A stretch of DNA of 21,878 nucleotides, from positions 1-21,878 of the IMG/VR virus record IMGVR_UViG_3300031687_000120. One strand, written 5' to 3'. This document shows, in pieces, positions 15,553-21,861 of this stretch. Below the pieces are notes generated by a model. That model had not been told where the DNA came from, searched no databases, and saw only the letters and a list, made by a program, of their open reading frames with translations. Positions within the stretch are counted from its first letter, which is position 1. Each line of letters starts with the position of its first letter. The translations under genes were made by a program, and so were the position numbers. The DNA comes from a virus.

Positions 15553-16203
15553 ATGAAAATAATGGTATCAGAATTATCTTTACTAATGACTGCCTCTGAT
15601 TTTTGGAGGAACACTTCAAAAGACAATGTGTATTACTCTACTGTAACAAAGGGAAAGCTATCCTTTTCTGAGTCTTCTGAAAACTCTTATGCAAGTATAA
15701 AAACTTGCGAAGACCTTTCTTTAGTCGAAGATGAAGACGTAGATAACCCTGTTTTTTATGTGGAGTGGCCTAGTGGAAAACATGCTTTAATAGTCCCTGA
15801 ATCTTGGAGGAGTATAGCTCCTTTAGAGGGAAGACCTTATAACCCTAGATCTTGGGACTGTTATAAGCTTGCTCAAGATTACTACAAGGCTAACTACAAC
15901 TTTTCGCCGCCGCCGATGACTGCTGAGTTACAAGAACTCAAAAATGGATGGTCCGCAACAAGTTTTAATGGTAATGAAGAACTAGATAATAACTGGGAAA
16001 TGACAGTTAATCCTCAAAAAGGAGATGCTATTTTCTTTGGGGTTGGAAAGTATTCTTTTGAAAATAAAAATCCAAATCACTGCGGAATATACCTCGGTGA
16101 TAGTAAGTTTTTACACCATTACTCAGGGAGAATTAGTTGTATAGAAGACCTAGAAGACTGGTCTCACTGGATACTCAACTACGTTAGGAGCAAACATGTC
16201 TAA
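15553..16203 (+). CDS. gpK-like tail-tip protein with NlpC/P60 peptidase domain
   Basis: This 216-residue protein carries the NlpC/P60 pattern of tail assembly protein K. GRPYNPRSWDCYKLAQDYY at residues 93-111 places the catalytic cysteine at C103. QKGDAIFFGVGK follows, and PNHCGIYLGDSKFLHHYSGR supplies the candidate histidine H176. Such domains cleave peptidoglycan peptides, helping the tail cross the cell wall. The first ~85 residues are unlike the JAMM domain found in lambda gpK and may be a shortened remnant or an unrelated head. It lies after the hub gene, whereas lambda and GTA-type clusters place the peptidase before it. The ribosome-binding site is weak, and an ATG at 15562 is an alternative start. 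The last bases overlap the next gene by eight. Confidence 0.8.
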   Translation: MKIMVSELSLLMTASDFWRNTSKDNVYYSTVTKGKLSFSESSENSYASIKTCEDLSLVEDEDVDNPVFYVEWPSGKHALIVPESWRSIAPLEGRPYNPRSWDCYKLAQDYYKANYNFSPPPMTAELQELKNGWSATSFNGNEELDNNWEMTVNPQKGDAIFFGVGKYSFENKNPNHCGIYLGDSKFLHHYSGRISCIEDLEDWSHWILNYVRSKHV

Positions 16204-17386
16204 AACTTTCTGGTCTGGCCCTGTAACAAAGGTAGTAGCGTCTGGCACTCTTGCCGCATCTAACACCCAGTTTGTAGGGCCGCTTCCTGTGTTCCCCGAA
16301 GATGCTTGGACAGTAGTATTAAACGGACAAACATTAGTAAGCTCTTCAGACAACCCCGCTGCATATCATTATTTTATGTTGTTATATAATCCAACAGACA
16401 TGTATATTATTTGGAACACTACTGTTAACGTAGGGGATGTTCTTTCTGCGTCTATTGAAAAAGTTAGTTGTGTTATTTATGAGGGAGACGAAAGTTATAT
16501 TGATAATTATAAGCTTGCAGCAGATGATCCTGTAGGGACTTCAAATGCTCTTACTTTTTCACAAAAATTAAATTCTCTTTATTTTCACTCTGATTTAAAT
16601 TACTTAGGTAGCACTCAAACAGCAACTACAAAGATTGTTTCTCACCCTGTTAGAACTGCAGCTTCCGCTTCTCAGAGCAAACACTCAGGGGCTTCTTATG
16701 CTATATTGAAGGGTACTCAAGAATATACTTTAATGAGTCATTCAGGCACTCTTGACACCCCTTTTATTGTTCAAGAAAATAGCAATCAACTTATGCAGGG
16801 GCTTCCTATTCAAAGTTCAGGAGCAAGCGTTAGAGCAGTAGGGGCTTACAATGACGGTAGCTCTATTAAAATCAGAGAAACTTATGTTACTCACTCAGAC
16901 TCTCTTCCCGCAGTAAACAAAACCTACACTGTTTATATGTTTGACATTGTTAGCAATAGTAATGTTTCTGCGGATAACACCTTAAAAATAACTTCCACAA
17001 ACTTTACAGCAGGTGCAGGGAGATTAGACACAGACAAAAAGTATATAAGGCGAGAAGACACTAACCCTGACTTTTACTTTAGTAAGGCAAAAACAGCAGA
17101 TGTTCAAAGAGGAAAACTAAAGGTTGTTGCTCCAAGCGGGGAAGTAATCTATAACCCCACTATGCCAAGCCCTCAGTGGGGATATCGGCATAATAACGCT
17201 CAGGCAGGGGGAACTAACTATGTCTATCATTTTCCCGACACCAATCCTTATAACACTACTCTGATATCTTCAGTATTTCCAACTAATCCTCTTTACGAAG
17301 GCTCTTTTGGAGGTTCAACTTCGGCGCAAGGTACTACTGTAGCAAACTGGGCAAGTAGCGGAAACAGTGTTGGGATAAAAATATGA
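16196..17386 (+). CDS. Hypothetical tail-associated structural protein 1
   Basis: I do not recognise the family of this 396-residue protein. It is rich in serine, threonine and asparagine with alternating hydrophobic residues, as in virion beta proteins. Visible segments are WTVVLNGQTLVSSSDNPAAY and IIWNTTVNVGDVLSASIEKV (about residues 38-87; the latter recalls 'VNG..L' fibre repeats), IRETYVTHSDSLPAVNKTYT, and a C-terminal LKVVAPSGEVIYNPTMPSPQ. No signal peptide or membrane segment is visible. It overlaps the peptidase gene by eight bases and the next gene by ATGA, so it belongs to the tail-tip operon. A tail-tip decoration, short fibre or hub extension is plausible. Confidence 0.65.
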   Translation: MSKTFWSGPVTKVVASGTLAASNTQFVGPLPVFPEDAWTVVLNGQTLVSSSDNPAAYHYFMLLYNPTDMYIIWNTTVNVGDVLSASIEKVSCVIYEGDESYIDNYKLAADDPVGTSNALTFSQKLNSLYFHSDLNYLGSTQTATTKIVSHPVRTAASASQSKHSGASYAILKGTQEYTLMSHSGTLDTPFIVQENSNQLMQGLPIQSSGASVRAVGAYNDGSSIKIRETYVTHSDSLPAVNKTYTVYMFDIVSNSNVSADNTLKITSTNFTAGAGRLDTDKKYIRREDTNPDFYFSKAKTADVQRGKLKVVAPSGEVIYNPTMPSPQWGYRHNNAQAGGTNYVYHFPDTNPYNTTLISSVFPTNPLYEGSFGGSTSAQGTTVANWASSGNSVGIKI

Positions 17387-18216
17387 GTTTTGAGCTAAGC
17401 AACAATAACCTAGTTATAAAAAATTCTAGTAATGATGTAATTTTTAACACTGACACCCCTATGCCACATATTATATCACACGGCACTGTAGGGTTAAGTG
17501 ATGCTACTGCCTATGGGCATGAGTTTAATATTCCTAATAGTCATATTTACTTTACAGGCATACCTTCTGGAACAACTACTTTGGTAAACTGCCCCTTTAC
17601 AGATTTTAATGGGTATCATCCTAACAACTCTGTAAGTGTTGAGGGAACTTCTTGGTCTAGAGCTGCTCTCCCCCATGAGACTACCTCTGTCAAGTTTATT
17701 GCAGCGATTGATCAAGTAGGTGTAGACGCTGACTTTGTTCTTATAAACGGCGGTTTGAGAAGACTGAGTGATTACAACGGTCAACTTGTTCAGTACGGAA
17801 TCGCTGATAGACCTTTTCAGTCTGACTATGGGGTTATAAATACTACTCTACCCCCTCAAGTAGTTACAGTAGCAAATAATACAGTTAGCACTGCCTACTC
17901 AGGCGCGGTTAACCTGTCAGGAACTACTCTTCTCGAAACAGCTTTTACTGCTAACGGAGAACAGTGGTTTACAAGAACGCTTACTCTTCGATATCAAGCG
18001 GCTACAGCTAATCAGGGCGGTTCAATTTATGCGGACTGGACTCACTCTTCAAATGGTTGGGAGTCTGATCAACAAGAAGTTTCTTTTGGGACTTGTGAAA
18101 ACAGAACCAATACTTCGAGTACTCCAGCAGCAGATGTTTTTGTTACTTCTTCTGAAAGTTTTTTTAGCAAGTGGGGCGCGTATTTTACAGTTTATTTTGG
18201 GAAATTTACAATATGA
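17383..18216 (+). CDS. Hypothetical tail-associated structural protein 2
   Basis: This 277-residue protein begins NNNLVIKNSSNDVIFNTDTP followed by MPHIIS, which resembles the C-terminal LKVVAPSGEVIYNPTMPSPQ of the preceding protein: both have hydrophobic-x-S-x-x-V-I-aromatic-N-x-x-x-P-x-P. Similar 'f.v.n..G..v.ds' openings occur in phage tail proteins. The remainder is beta-rich (SVKFIAAIDQVGVDADFVLI, TRTLTLRYQAATANQGGSIY) with no catalytic motif or membrane segment. It is coupled by ATGA to both neighbours. The two proteins may share a domain placed at opposite ends, or may interact. A structural role is inferred from composition and neighbours. Confidence 0.65.
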   Translation: MSFELSNNNLVIKNSSNDVIFNTDTPMPHIISHGTVGLSDATAYGHEFNIPNSHIYFTGIPSGTTTLVNCPFTDFNGYHPNNSVSVEGTSWSRAALPHETTSVKFIAAIDQVGVDADFVLINGGLRRLSDYNGQLVQYGIADRPFQSDYGVINTTLPPQVVTVANNTVSTAYSGAVNLSGTTLLETAFTANGEQWFTRTLTLRYQAATANQGGSIYADWTHSSNGWESDQQEVSFGTCENRTNTSSTPAADVFVTSSESFFSKWGAYFTVYFGKFTI

Positions 18217-18428
18217 CACAAGAAATTAATTATGATTGCGAAATAACATCTAAAATGTTTAAACCTATCGGTAACATAGTTTTAGTAAGGGCTTCGATAT
18301 GGCAAGAATTGTCAACTTTTAAAAAACTTATAGACACAATAGAGCTTACAATCGAAGGTGGCATGGCGATGGAAGATCATCAATTAAAAAATGAAATTTT
18401 AGACGTTTATAGAGCATCTTTAACTTAA
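18213..18428 (+). CDS. Small hypothetical protein (71 aa) between tail and lysis genes
   Basis: The start at ATG 18213 is chosen because it overlaps the previous stop as ATGA; an in-frame ATG at 18171 would overlap that gene by 46 bases. The 71-residue product (MTQEINYDCEITSKMFKPIG, VLVRASIWQELSTFKKLIDT) is soluble and mixed in charge, with a probable helix in the second half (EDHQLKNEILDVYRAS). I do not recognise it. It could be a small virion or lysis-timing protein, but nothing in the sequence decides. Confidence 0.6.
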   Translation: MTQEINYDCEITSKMFKPIGNIVLVRASIWQELSTFKKLIDTIELTIEGGMAMEDHQLKNEILDVYRASLT

Positions 18429-18443
18429 ACAAAAGGAAACCTT

Positions 18444-18650
18444 ATGGCAGTAACTATGGAAAGACTTCTTCAGTGGAAGATCTTGCCACGACTAATGATG
18501 TTGGCAATGACTTTTATGTACGTAACAGTGCTTTATTGGTTTATGGATCTTCCTCCTGAAGCCATGACCTCACAAGCAACCGCTTTAACTGCAACCGTAA
18601 CGGGCGCTATGACAGGTGCTTTTGCTGTATGGTTAGGACATGAAACATGA
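18444..18650 (+). CDS. Small two-TM membrane protein, holin candidate
   Basis: This 68-residue protein has a short charged N-terminus (MERLLQWK), a first hydrophobic segment at about 13-33 (LPRLMMLAMTFMYVTVLYWF), a short loop with DLPPEAM, and a second, weaker segment at about 44-63 (ATALTATVTGAMTGAFAVWL), ending GHET. Small two-TM proteins of this form directly before a holin and endolysin are common in marine phages. It could be a holin, antiholin or membrane accessory. AAAAGGAAA precedes the ATG, and the stop overlaps the next start (ATGA), tying it to the three-TM holin in expression. Confidence 0.7.
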   Translation: MAVTMERLLQWKILPRLMMLAMTFMYVTVLYWFMDLPPEAMTSQATALTATVTGAMTGAFAVWLGHET

Positions 18651-19000
18651 TAGGCGCACTAATAGGTAGCCTCACAGGTCTAGCTACAAGCATTATTGAC
18701 GGAAAGACTCAGATTAAACTTACCGAAGCTGAAATAAAAAAGAAGCAGCTTACCGGAGAGCTTGATTGGGATCTTGAGGCTATGAGGGCTACAGAAAACA
18801 GCTGGAAAGACGAATGGATTACACTCTTGTTTAGTATTCCGCTTATCCTAGCTTTTTGTGGTGAATGGGGGAATGACATTGTAGCAGCAGGGTTTGCCTC
18901 ACTAGAGATAATGCCTCAGTGGTATCAGATTGCCTTAGGTGGTATAGTGAGTGCATCTATTGGTATGCGTTCGGTAAGTAAGTTTTTTGGAAAAAAGTAG
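18647..19000 (+). CDS. Holin of the three-TM GTA type
   Basis: This 117-residue protein has a hydrophobic N-terminus (IGALIGSLTGLATSII), then a charged helix (LTEAEIKKKQLTGELDWDLE). Next comes the family signature around ENSWKDEWITLLFSIPLILA, followed by EIMPQWYQIALGGIVSASIG and a basic C-terminus (KFFGKK). This fits the GTA_holin_3TM family. Such holins permeabilise the inner membrane at the end of infection so that the endolysin reaches the peptidoglycan. The endolysin gene follows after eight bases. The start overlaps the previous stop (ATGA). Confidence 0.82.
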   Translation: MIGALIGSLTGLATSIIDGKTQIKLTEAEIKKKQLTGELDWDLEAMRATENSWKDEWITLLFSIPLILAFCGEWGNDIVAAGFASLEIMPQWYQIALGGIVSASIGMRSVSKFFGKK

Positions 19001-19008
19001 GATAGAGA

Positions 19009-19521
19009 ATGAAAGATAATTTTAAAGTTTGTTTAGACATGTTGTTATCACACGAAGGGGGTTTTGTAAATCATCCCAAAGATCCCGGAGGTATGACAAA
19101 CTTAGGGGTGACTAAGGCCGTATATGATTCACATATTGGCAAGAGCAGCTCAAAGGCTCAAATGATGGCGCTGACATACGAAGATGTTGCACCAATTTAC
19201 AAAAAGAATTACTGGGACAAAGCTAAATGTGATGACCTCCCAAGCGGCCTTGATTGGGCTGTTTTTGACTGGGGTGTAAACTCTGGAATGTCGCGACCAG
19301 TAAAAGCAATGCAAAAAAGTATCAAGGCTACTGTTGACGGTGGTGTTGGACCTCAAACTCTTAAGGCAGTTAATGCTGCTGAACCCAAAGAAGTAATTAA
19401 AAGCATTAACAAGCAAAGACAAAAATTTTATGAAAGTTTAAAGACTTTTGAAACTTTTGGAAAAGGTTGGACACGTCGAAATAAAGAAACCCTTGAGCAA
19501 GCACTCAAAATGTTAGAGTAG
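19009..19521 (+). CDS. Endolysin, glycoside hydrolase 108 type (muramidase)
   Basis: This 170-residue protein is a GH108 lysozyme-like endolysin. The motif HEGGFVNHPKDPGGMTNLGV at residues 15-34 includes the catalytic glutamate E16. AIYKKNYWD-like spacing is present as APIYKKNYWDKAKCDDLPSG, and LDWAVFDWGVNSGM completes the catalytic domain near residue 95. The C-terminal half (MQKSIKATVDGGVGPQTLKA, INKQRQKFYESLKTFETFGK, GWTRRN) matches the PG_binding_3 domain normally fused to GH108. Length is normal for the family. There is no signal peptide, so it depends on a holin, and a candidate lies immediately upstream. Its action is cleavage of the peptidoglycan glycan strand. Confidence 0.93.
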   Translation: MKDNFKVCLDMLLSHEGGFVNHPKDPGGMTNLGVTKAVYDSHIGKSSSKAQMMALTYEDVAPIYKKNYWDKAKCDDLPSGLDWAVFDWGVNSGMSRPVKAMQKSIKATVDGGVGPQTLKAVNAAEPKEVIKSINKQRQKFYESLKTFETFGKGWTRRNKETLEQALKMLE

Positions 19522-19540
19522 AAAGTAAAAGAGGCCCACC

Positions 19541-19993
19541 ATGCTAGTGGAACTTGCTGCAGCCAACGCTGCTTTTGCTATTATTAAAAAGACTGTACAA
19601 AATACAGGAGACTTGACAAGAGTAGCAAGTCAAATGGCAGCGTTTGTTGGCGCAAAAACAGAATTAGAAGATAAAGTCAAAAAGAAGAAAAACAGCCTAT
19701 TCAGTGATCCCGATGCGGTTAATGACATGGAAGAGTTTCTTGCATTAGAGTCTATTCGTAAAAATGAAGAAGAACTTAAAGAATTTATGATATGGTCAGG
19801 CCGACCGGGATTGTGGAATGACTGGGTAAAGTTTCAAGCAACTTCAAGAAAGAAGAGGGTTGCTGCAGAAGCGCATAGGCAAAAAGTATTAGCTACAATA
19901 ATGTTTAGGGTTGGCATTGGGCTAATAGTAATCACTGCGGTAGGCGGTATAATTGGCCTTGTTTTCTTTGCAAGTTTTCTTTCAGACTTATAA
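19541..19993 (+). CDS. C-terminally membrane-anchored protein after the endolysin
   Basis: This 150-residue protein has an N-terminal helix (LVELAAANAAFAIIKKTVQN), a charged middle that looks helical or coiled (ELEDKVKKKKN, LALESIRKNEEELKEFMIWS), then GRPGLWNDWVKFQATSRKKR, and one strong C-terminal membrane segment at about 123-147 (VGIGLIVITAVGGIIGLVFF). The IWSGRPGLWNDWVKFQ block is one I recall from marine phage genomes without a function. Its position behind the endolysin invites a spanin guess, but spanins carry N-terminal membrane or lipid anchors, so that assignment is weak. A membrane-associated lysis accessory is possible. AGAGG lies before the ATG. Confidence 0.65.
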   Translation: MLVELAAANAAFAIIKKTVQNTGDLTRVASQMAAFVGAKTELEDKVKKKKNSLFSDPDAVNDMEEFLALESIRKNEEELKEFMIWSGRPGLWNDWVKFQATSRKKRVAAEAHRQKVLATIMFRVGIGLIVITAVGGIIGLVFFASFLSDL

Positions 19994-20006
19994 AAAGAAT
20001 ATTCAC

Positions 20007-20029
20007 AAAAATAGTGATCGCTTATGATA
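20007..20029 (+). promoter_or_regulatory. Conserved 23-base intergenic motif, copy 2 (before the portal)
   Basis: This copy reads AAAAATAG, T, GATCGCT, T, ATGATA, matching copy 1 (10733-10755) at 21 of 23 positions. It starts 14 bases after the previous stop. TTCACA (20002-20007) and TATGAT (20023-20028) resemble sigma-70 boxes but are only 15 bases apart, and the -35-like box has no equivalent at copy 1. A phage-specific promoter or regulator site is the preferred reading. Confidence 0.55.
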
Positions 20030-20039
20030 TAAGTTTACT

Positions 20040-20080
20040 GAGGAACAGCTTATGATATCCCTACAAGCTGACCGTTCCTC
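20040..20080 (+). promoter_or_regulatory. Bulged hairpin in the portal leader
   Basis: GAGGAAC (20040-20046) pairs with GTTCCTC (20074-20080), and AGCTT (20047-20051) pairs with AAGCT (20065-20069), leaving a four-base bulge on the 3' side and a 13-base loop. The left arm and loop contain GCTTATGATAT, an exact copy of 11 bases of the motif at 20020-20030. It could be a structured 5' leader, a processing site or an operator. Confidence 0.5.
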
Positions 20081-20084
20081 TTTC

Positions 20085-20116
20085 GGGGTACCTAGTTAAT
20101 TCTGGGTACTCCTTTT
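20085..20116 (+). terminator. Rho-independent-type terminator between the lysis module and portal
   Basis: GGGGTACCTAG (20085-20095) pairs with CTGGGTACTCC (20102-20112) over 11 pairs, two of them G-U, around the loop TTAATT; TTTT follows at 20113-20116. It would end transcripts from the lysis genes. The T run is short, so read-through is possible. Confidence 0.65.
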
Positions 20117-20128
20117 AACTCAGGAAAA

Positions 20129-20167
20129 ATGTCTGCTGCTTATTGGGCAAACAAAGCTAAATGGTAA
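20129..20167 (+). CDS. 12-codon micro-ORF in the portal leader
   Basis: ATG 20129 to TAA 20165-20167 encodes MSAAYWANKAKW. CAGGAAA at 20121-20127 could serve as a ribosome-binding site, though it is closer to the ATG than usual. The ORF ends nine bases before the portal ATG, so ribosomes finishing it could reach the portal start. It may be a leader peptide coupling translation to the portal, or a chance ORF. Nothing in the peptide suggests a function. Confidence 0.35.
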   Translation: MSAAYWANKAKW

Positions 20168-20176
20168 GGAATCCCT

Positions 20177-21742
20177 ATGGCACAGAAAATTACTACTACT
20201 AAAACAGTTAAGAAGTCCGTAGCAGACCCTAGTGATGCTTATCATTCTCTTACTCCTTTATGGAAAAAAGCAAGAGCGATTCTTCAAGGGGAGGCTAATG
20301 TAAAGGCGCACGACACTACTCTGGCAACTGACTACTCTAATCTTTTGTTGCCATTTTCTCCTTCTATGACTCAAGCTCAGTACAATTTTTACAAAGCTGA
20401 AGCAGAACTCTCAGGGTTAACCGCGCAGTACTGTAAAGTATTAATTAGTTCCTTGTTACGCAAAAAATCACAACTAACCCTTCCCGAAGGAATTCCAGAA
20501 GAGGCTTTAGATTGGATTGAAACAAATTTTACTTTGGATGGTCGTTCTCTCTTTAATTTCCTTGACTCCGCTCTATGGGAGGAACTTCAGACCTCGCGCT
20601 GTTGGGTGTCAGTTGATTACCCGAAGTTTACCGAAGAACAACAAGAAGCTTTAACCCCTGAAGAGCGTAACATGATTGCGCCTTATCCAGTAATTATTAA
20701 GGCTGAAAACGTCATTAACTACCAAGTAGATGTTCATCCAATTACTCGACAAAGAACTCTTACTCGACTAGTACTGAGGTACTTAACTGAAGAGTTTGAC
20801 GAAGAAAACCCTTGGCATCCTAACTACGTAGATACTGTCTGTGATCACTACTTAGATGAAGGCGGCTATCTTGTTATGGATTACTACCGCCAAAAAGATA
20901 CTTACGCAGAACTTAAAGTTCTTAACGGCGAAGTAACACAAGACTATAAAGATATCCGTACAGAAACACAATTTGAAAAGTACGACACAATAACTCCTCA
21001 AATGTTTGGTGAGCGTCTTAAACGAATTCCTGCTTGGCCTCTCAACGGTCATATTGAACCTGTTGAACCAGTGCTCATGCCTCTTATTGATCGTGAGGTT
21101 TCTCTGTACAACAAGGTATCACGTAGGAACCACCTACTATACGGGGCTGCGACCTATACCCCTATTGTCTCTTCTGACATGACAGACGAAGAGTTTGAAG
21201 AGTTGGTGTCTGCAGGGCTAGGTACGTGGTTACGGGTACGTAAAGACGAGTCTGTTAGTGTTCTTGAAACACCTACAAGCGCCTTAAATGACATGGATAC
21301 TGCTATTACAAAGACCGTAGAAGAAATGGCTAAGATGGGTATCCGAATGCTTTCTCCTGAAACAGCACAGTCAGGTATTGCTTTAGAAATCCGAAACGCT
21401 TCTCAAACAGCACAGCTAGGTACTCTTAATGCCAAAGTATCTCATATTATGCGGGAAGTAATTTCTTTTATGCTTAACTGGAAGTACAACACACAGTACA
21501 CAGGCAACGATGTTGAGTTTACTCTCTCAGCAGACTTTGCACCAGTTGTTGGTGGTGAAGGGCCAATGCGTTTGGTTACTGAATGGTATCAGTCAGGTCT
21601 TATTCCACGGGATACTTTCGTATCGGTTGCTAAGTACAATGACTTTATTCCTTCTGATTACGATGATGAAGCAGCTATTGCAGCTATTCAGACAGACCCC
21701 CTTACTAATCAGCCGCCAGACGATAATATGGAAATGGAATAA
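20177..21742 (+). CDS. Portal protein, DUF4055 type
   Basis: This 521-residue protein matches the DUF4055 portal pattern. PLWKKARAILQGEANVKAHD lies near residues 28-47, followed by NFYKAEAELSGLTAQYCKVL and the adjacent LLRKKSQLTLPEGI. SLWEE-like spacing is present as LDSALWEELQTSRCWVSVDY. LMPLIDREVSLYNKVSRRNH and GAATYTPIV lie in the middle. A helical stretch around 'SGIALEIRNASQTAQLGTLN' is the typical 'S..A..l...' portal helix, and the tail is acidic (PPDDNMEME). Portals form the dodecameric ring through which DNA is packaged and to which the tail joins. AAGGA lies seven bases before the ATG. Copy 2 of the conserved motif, a hairpin, a terminator and a micro-ORF precede it. It is the first head gene of the window. 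Confidence 0.88.
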   Translation: MAQKITTTKTVKKSVADPSDAYHSLTPLWKKARAILQGEANVKAHDTTLATDYSNLLLPFSPSMTQAQYNFYKAEAELSGLTAQYCKVLISSLLRKKSQLTLPEGIPEEALDWIETNFTLDGRSLFNFLDSALWEELQTSRCWVSVDYPKFTEEQQEALTPEERNMIAPYPVIIKAENVINYQVDVHPITRQRTLTRLVLRYLTEEFDEENPWHPNYVDTVCDHYLDEGGYLVMDYYRQKDTYAELKVLNGEVTQDYKDIRTETQFEKYDTITPQMFGERLKRIPAWPLNGHIEPVEPVLMPLIDREVSLYNKVSRRNHLLYGAATYTPIVSSDMTDEEFEELVSAGLGTWLRVRKDESVSVLETPTSALNDMDTAITKTVEEMAKMGIRMLSPETAQSGIALEIRNASQTAQLGTLNAKVSHIMREVISFMLNWKYNTQYTGNDVEFTLSADFAPVVGGEGPMRLVTEWYQSGLIPRDTFVSVAKYNDFIPSDYDDEAAIAAIQTDPLTNQPPDDNMEME

Positions 21743-21861
21743 TGTTTAAATGGTTTAAAAAAAAGTGGCAAAAACCTAAGCCTAAGCCTGAATCAGAAGA
21801 TTCTAAATTTGAAAATATTCAAATAAAAAAGAAATCACCTGGAAATAAAAAAGGAAAATGA
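21742..21861 (+). CDS. Small lysine-rich hypothetical protein (39 aa) after the portal
   Basis: The ATG overlaps the portal stop (TAATG) and the TGA overlaps the next ATG (ATGA), so it sits in a tight coupled string. The 39-residue product starts MFKWFKKKWQKPKPKPESED and has 14 lysines, with an amphipathic or basic aromatic N-terminus (FKWFKKKW), a KPKPKP stretch and a basic end (KKKSPGNKKGK). It may bind DNA, membrane or the acidic portal tail. I do not recognise it. The two-sided overlap is the main argument that it is real. Confidence 0.6.
   Translation: MFKWFKKKWQKPKPKPESEDSKFENIQIKKKSPGNKKGK

Noticed and set aside
18171-18212. ATG 18171 as the start of the 71-aa gene
   Set aside because: It would give a 46-base overlap with the preceding structural gene. 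ATG 18213 overlaps by ATGA, as is common in this block.
19541-19993. Classical Rz-type spanin
   Set aside because: The only strong membrane segment is C-terminal and there is no lipobox partner gene nearby, so the name would rest on position alone.
20002-20033. Ordinary sigma-70 promoter before the portal (TTCACA with TATGAT or TATAAG)
   Set aside because: Spacings of 15 or 20 bases are poor, and the -35-like box is missing at the phoH copy, while the surrounding 23-mer is conserved. It is not excluded but is not the best explanation.
19994-20176. tRNA or tmRNA gene in the gap before the portal
   Set aside because: The stems found do not form a cloverleaf, there is no anticodon arm or CCA-adjacent acceptor stem, and the second stem with TTTT fits a terminator.
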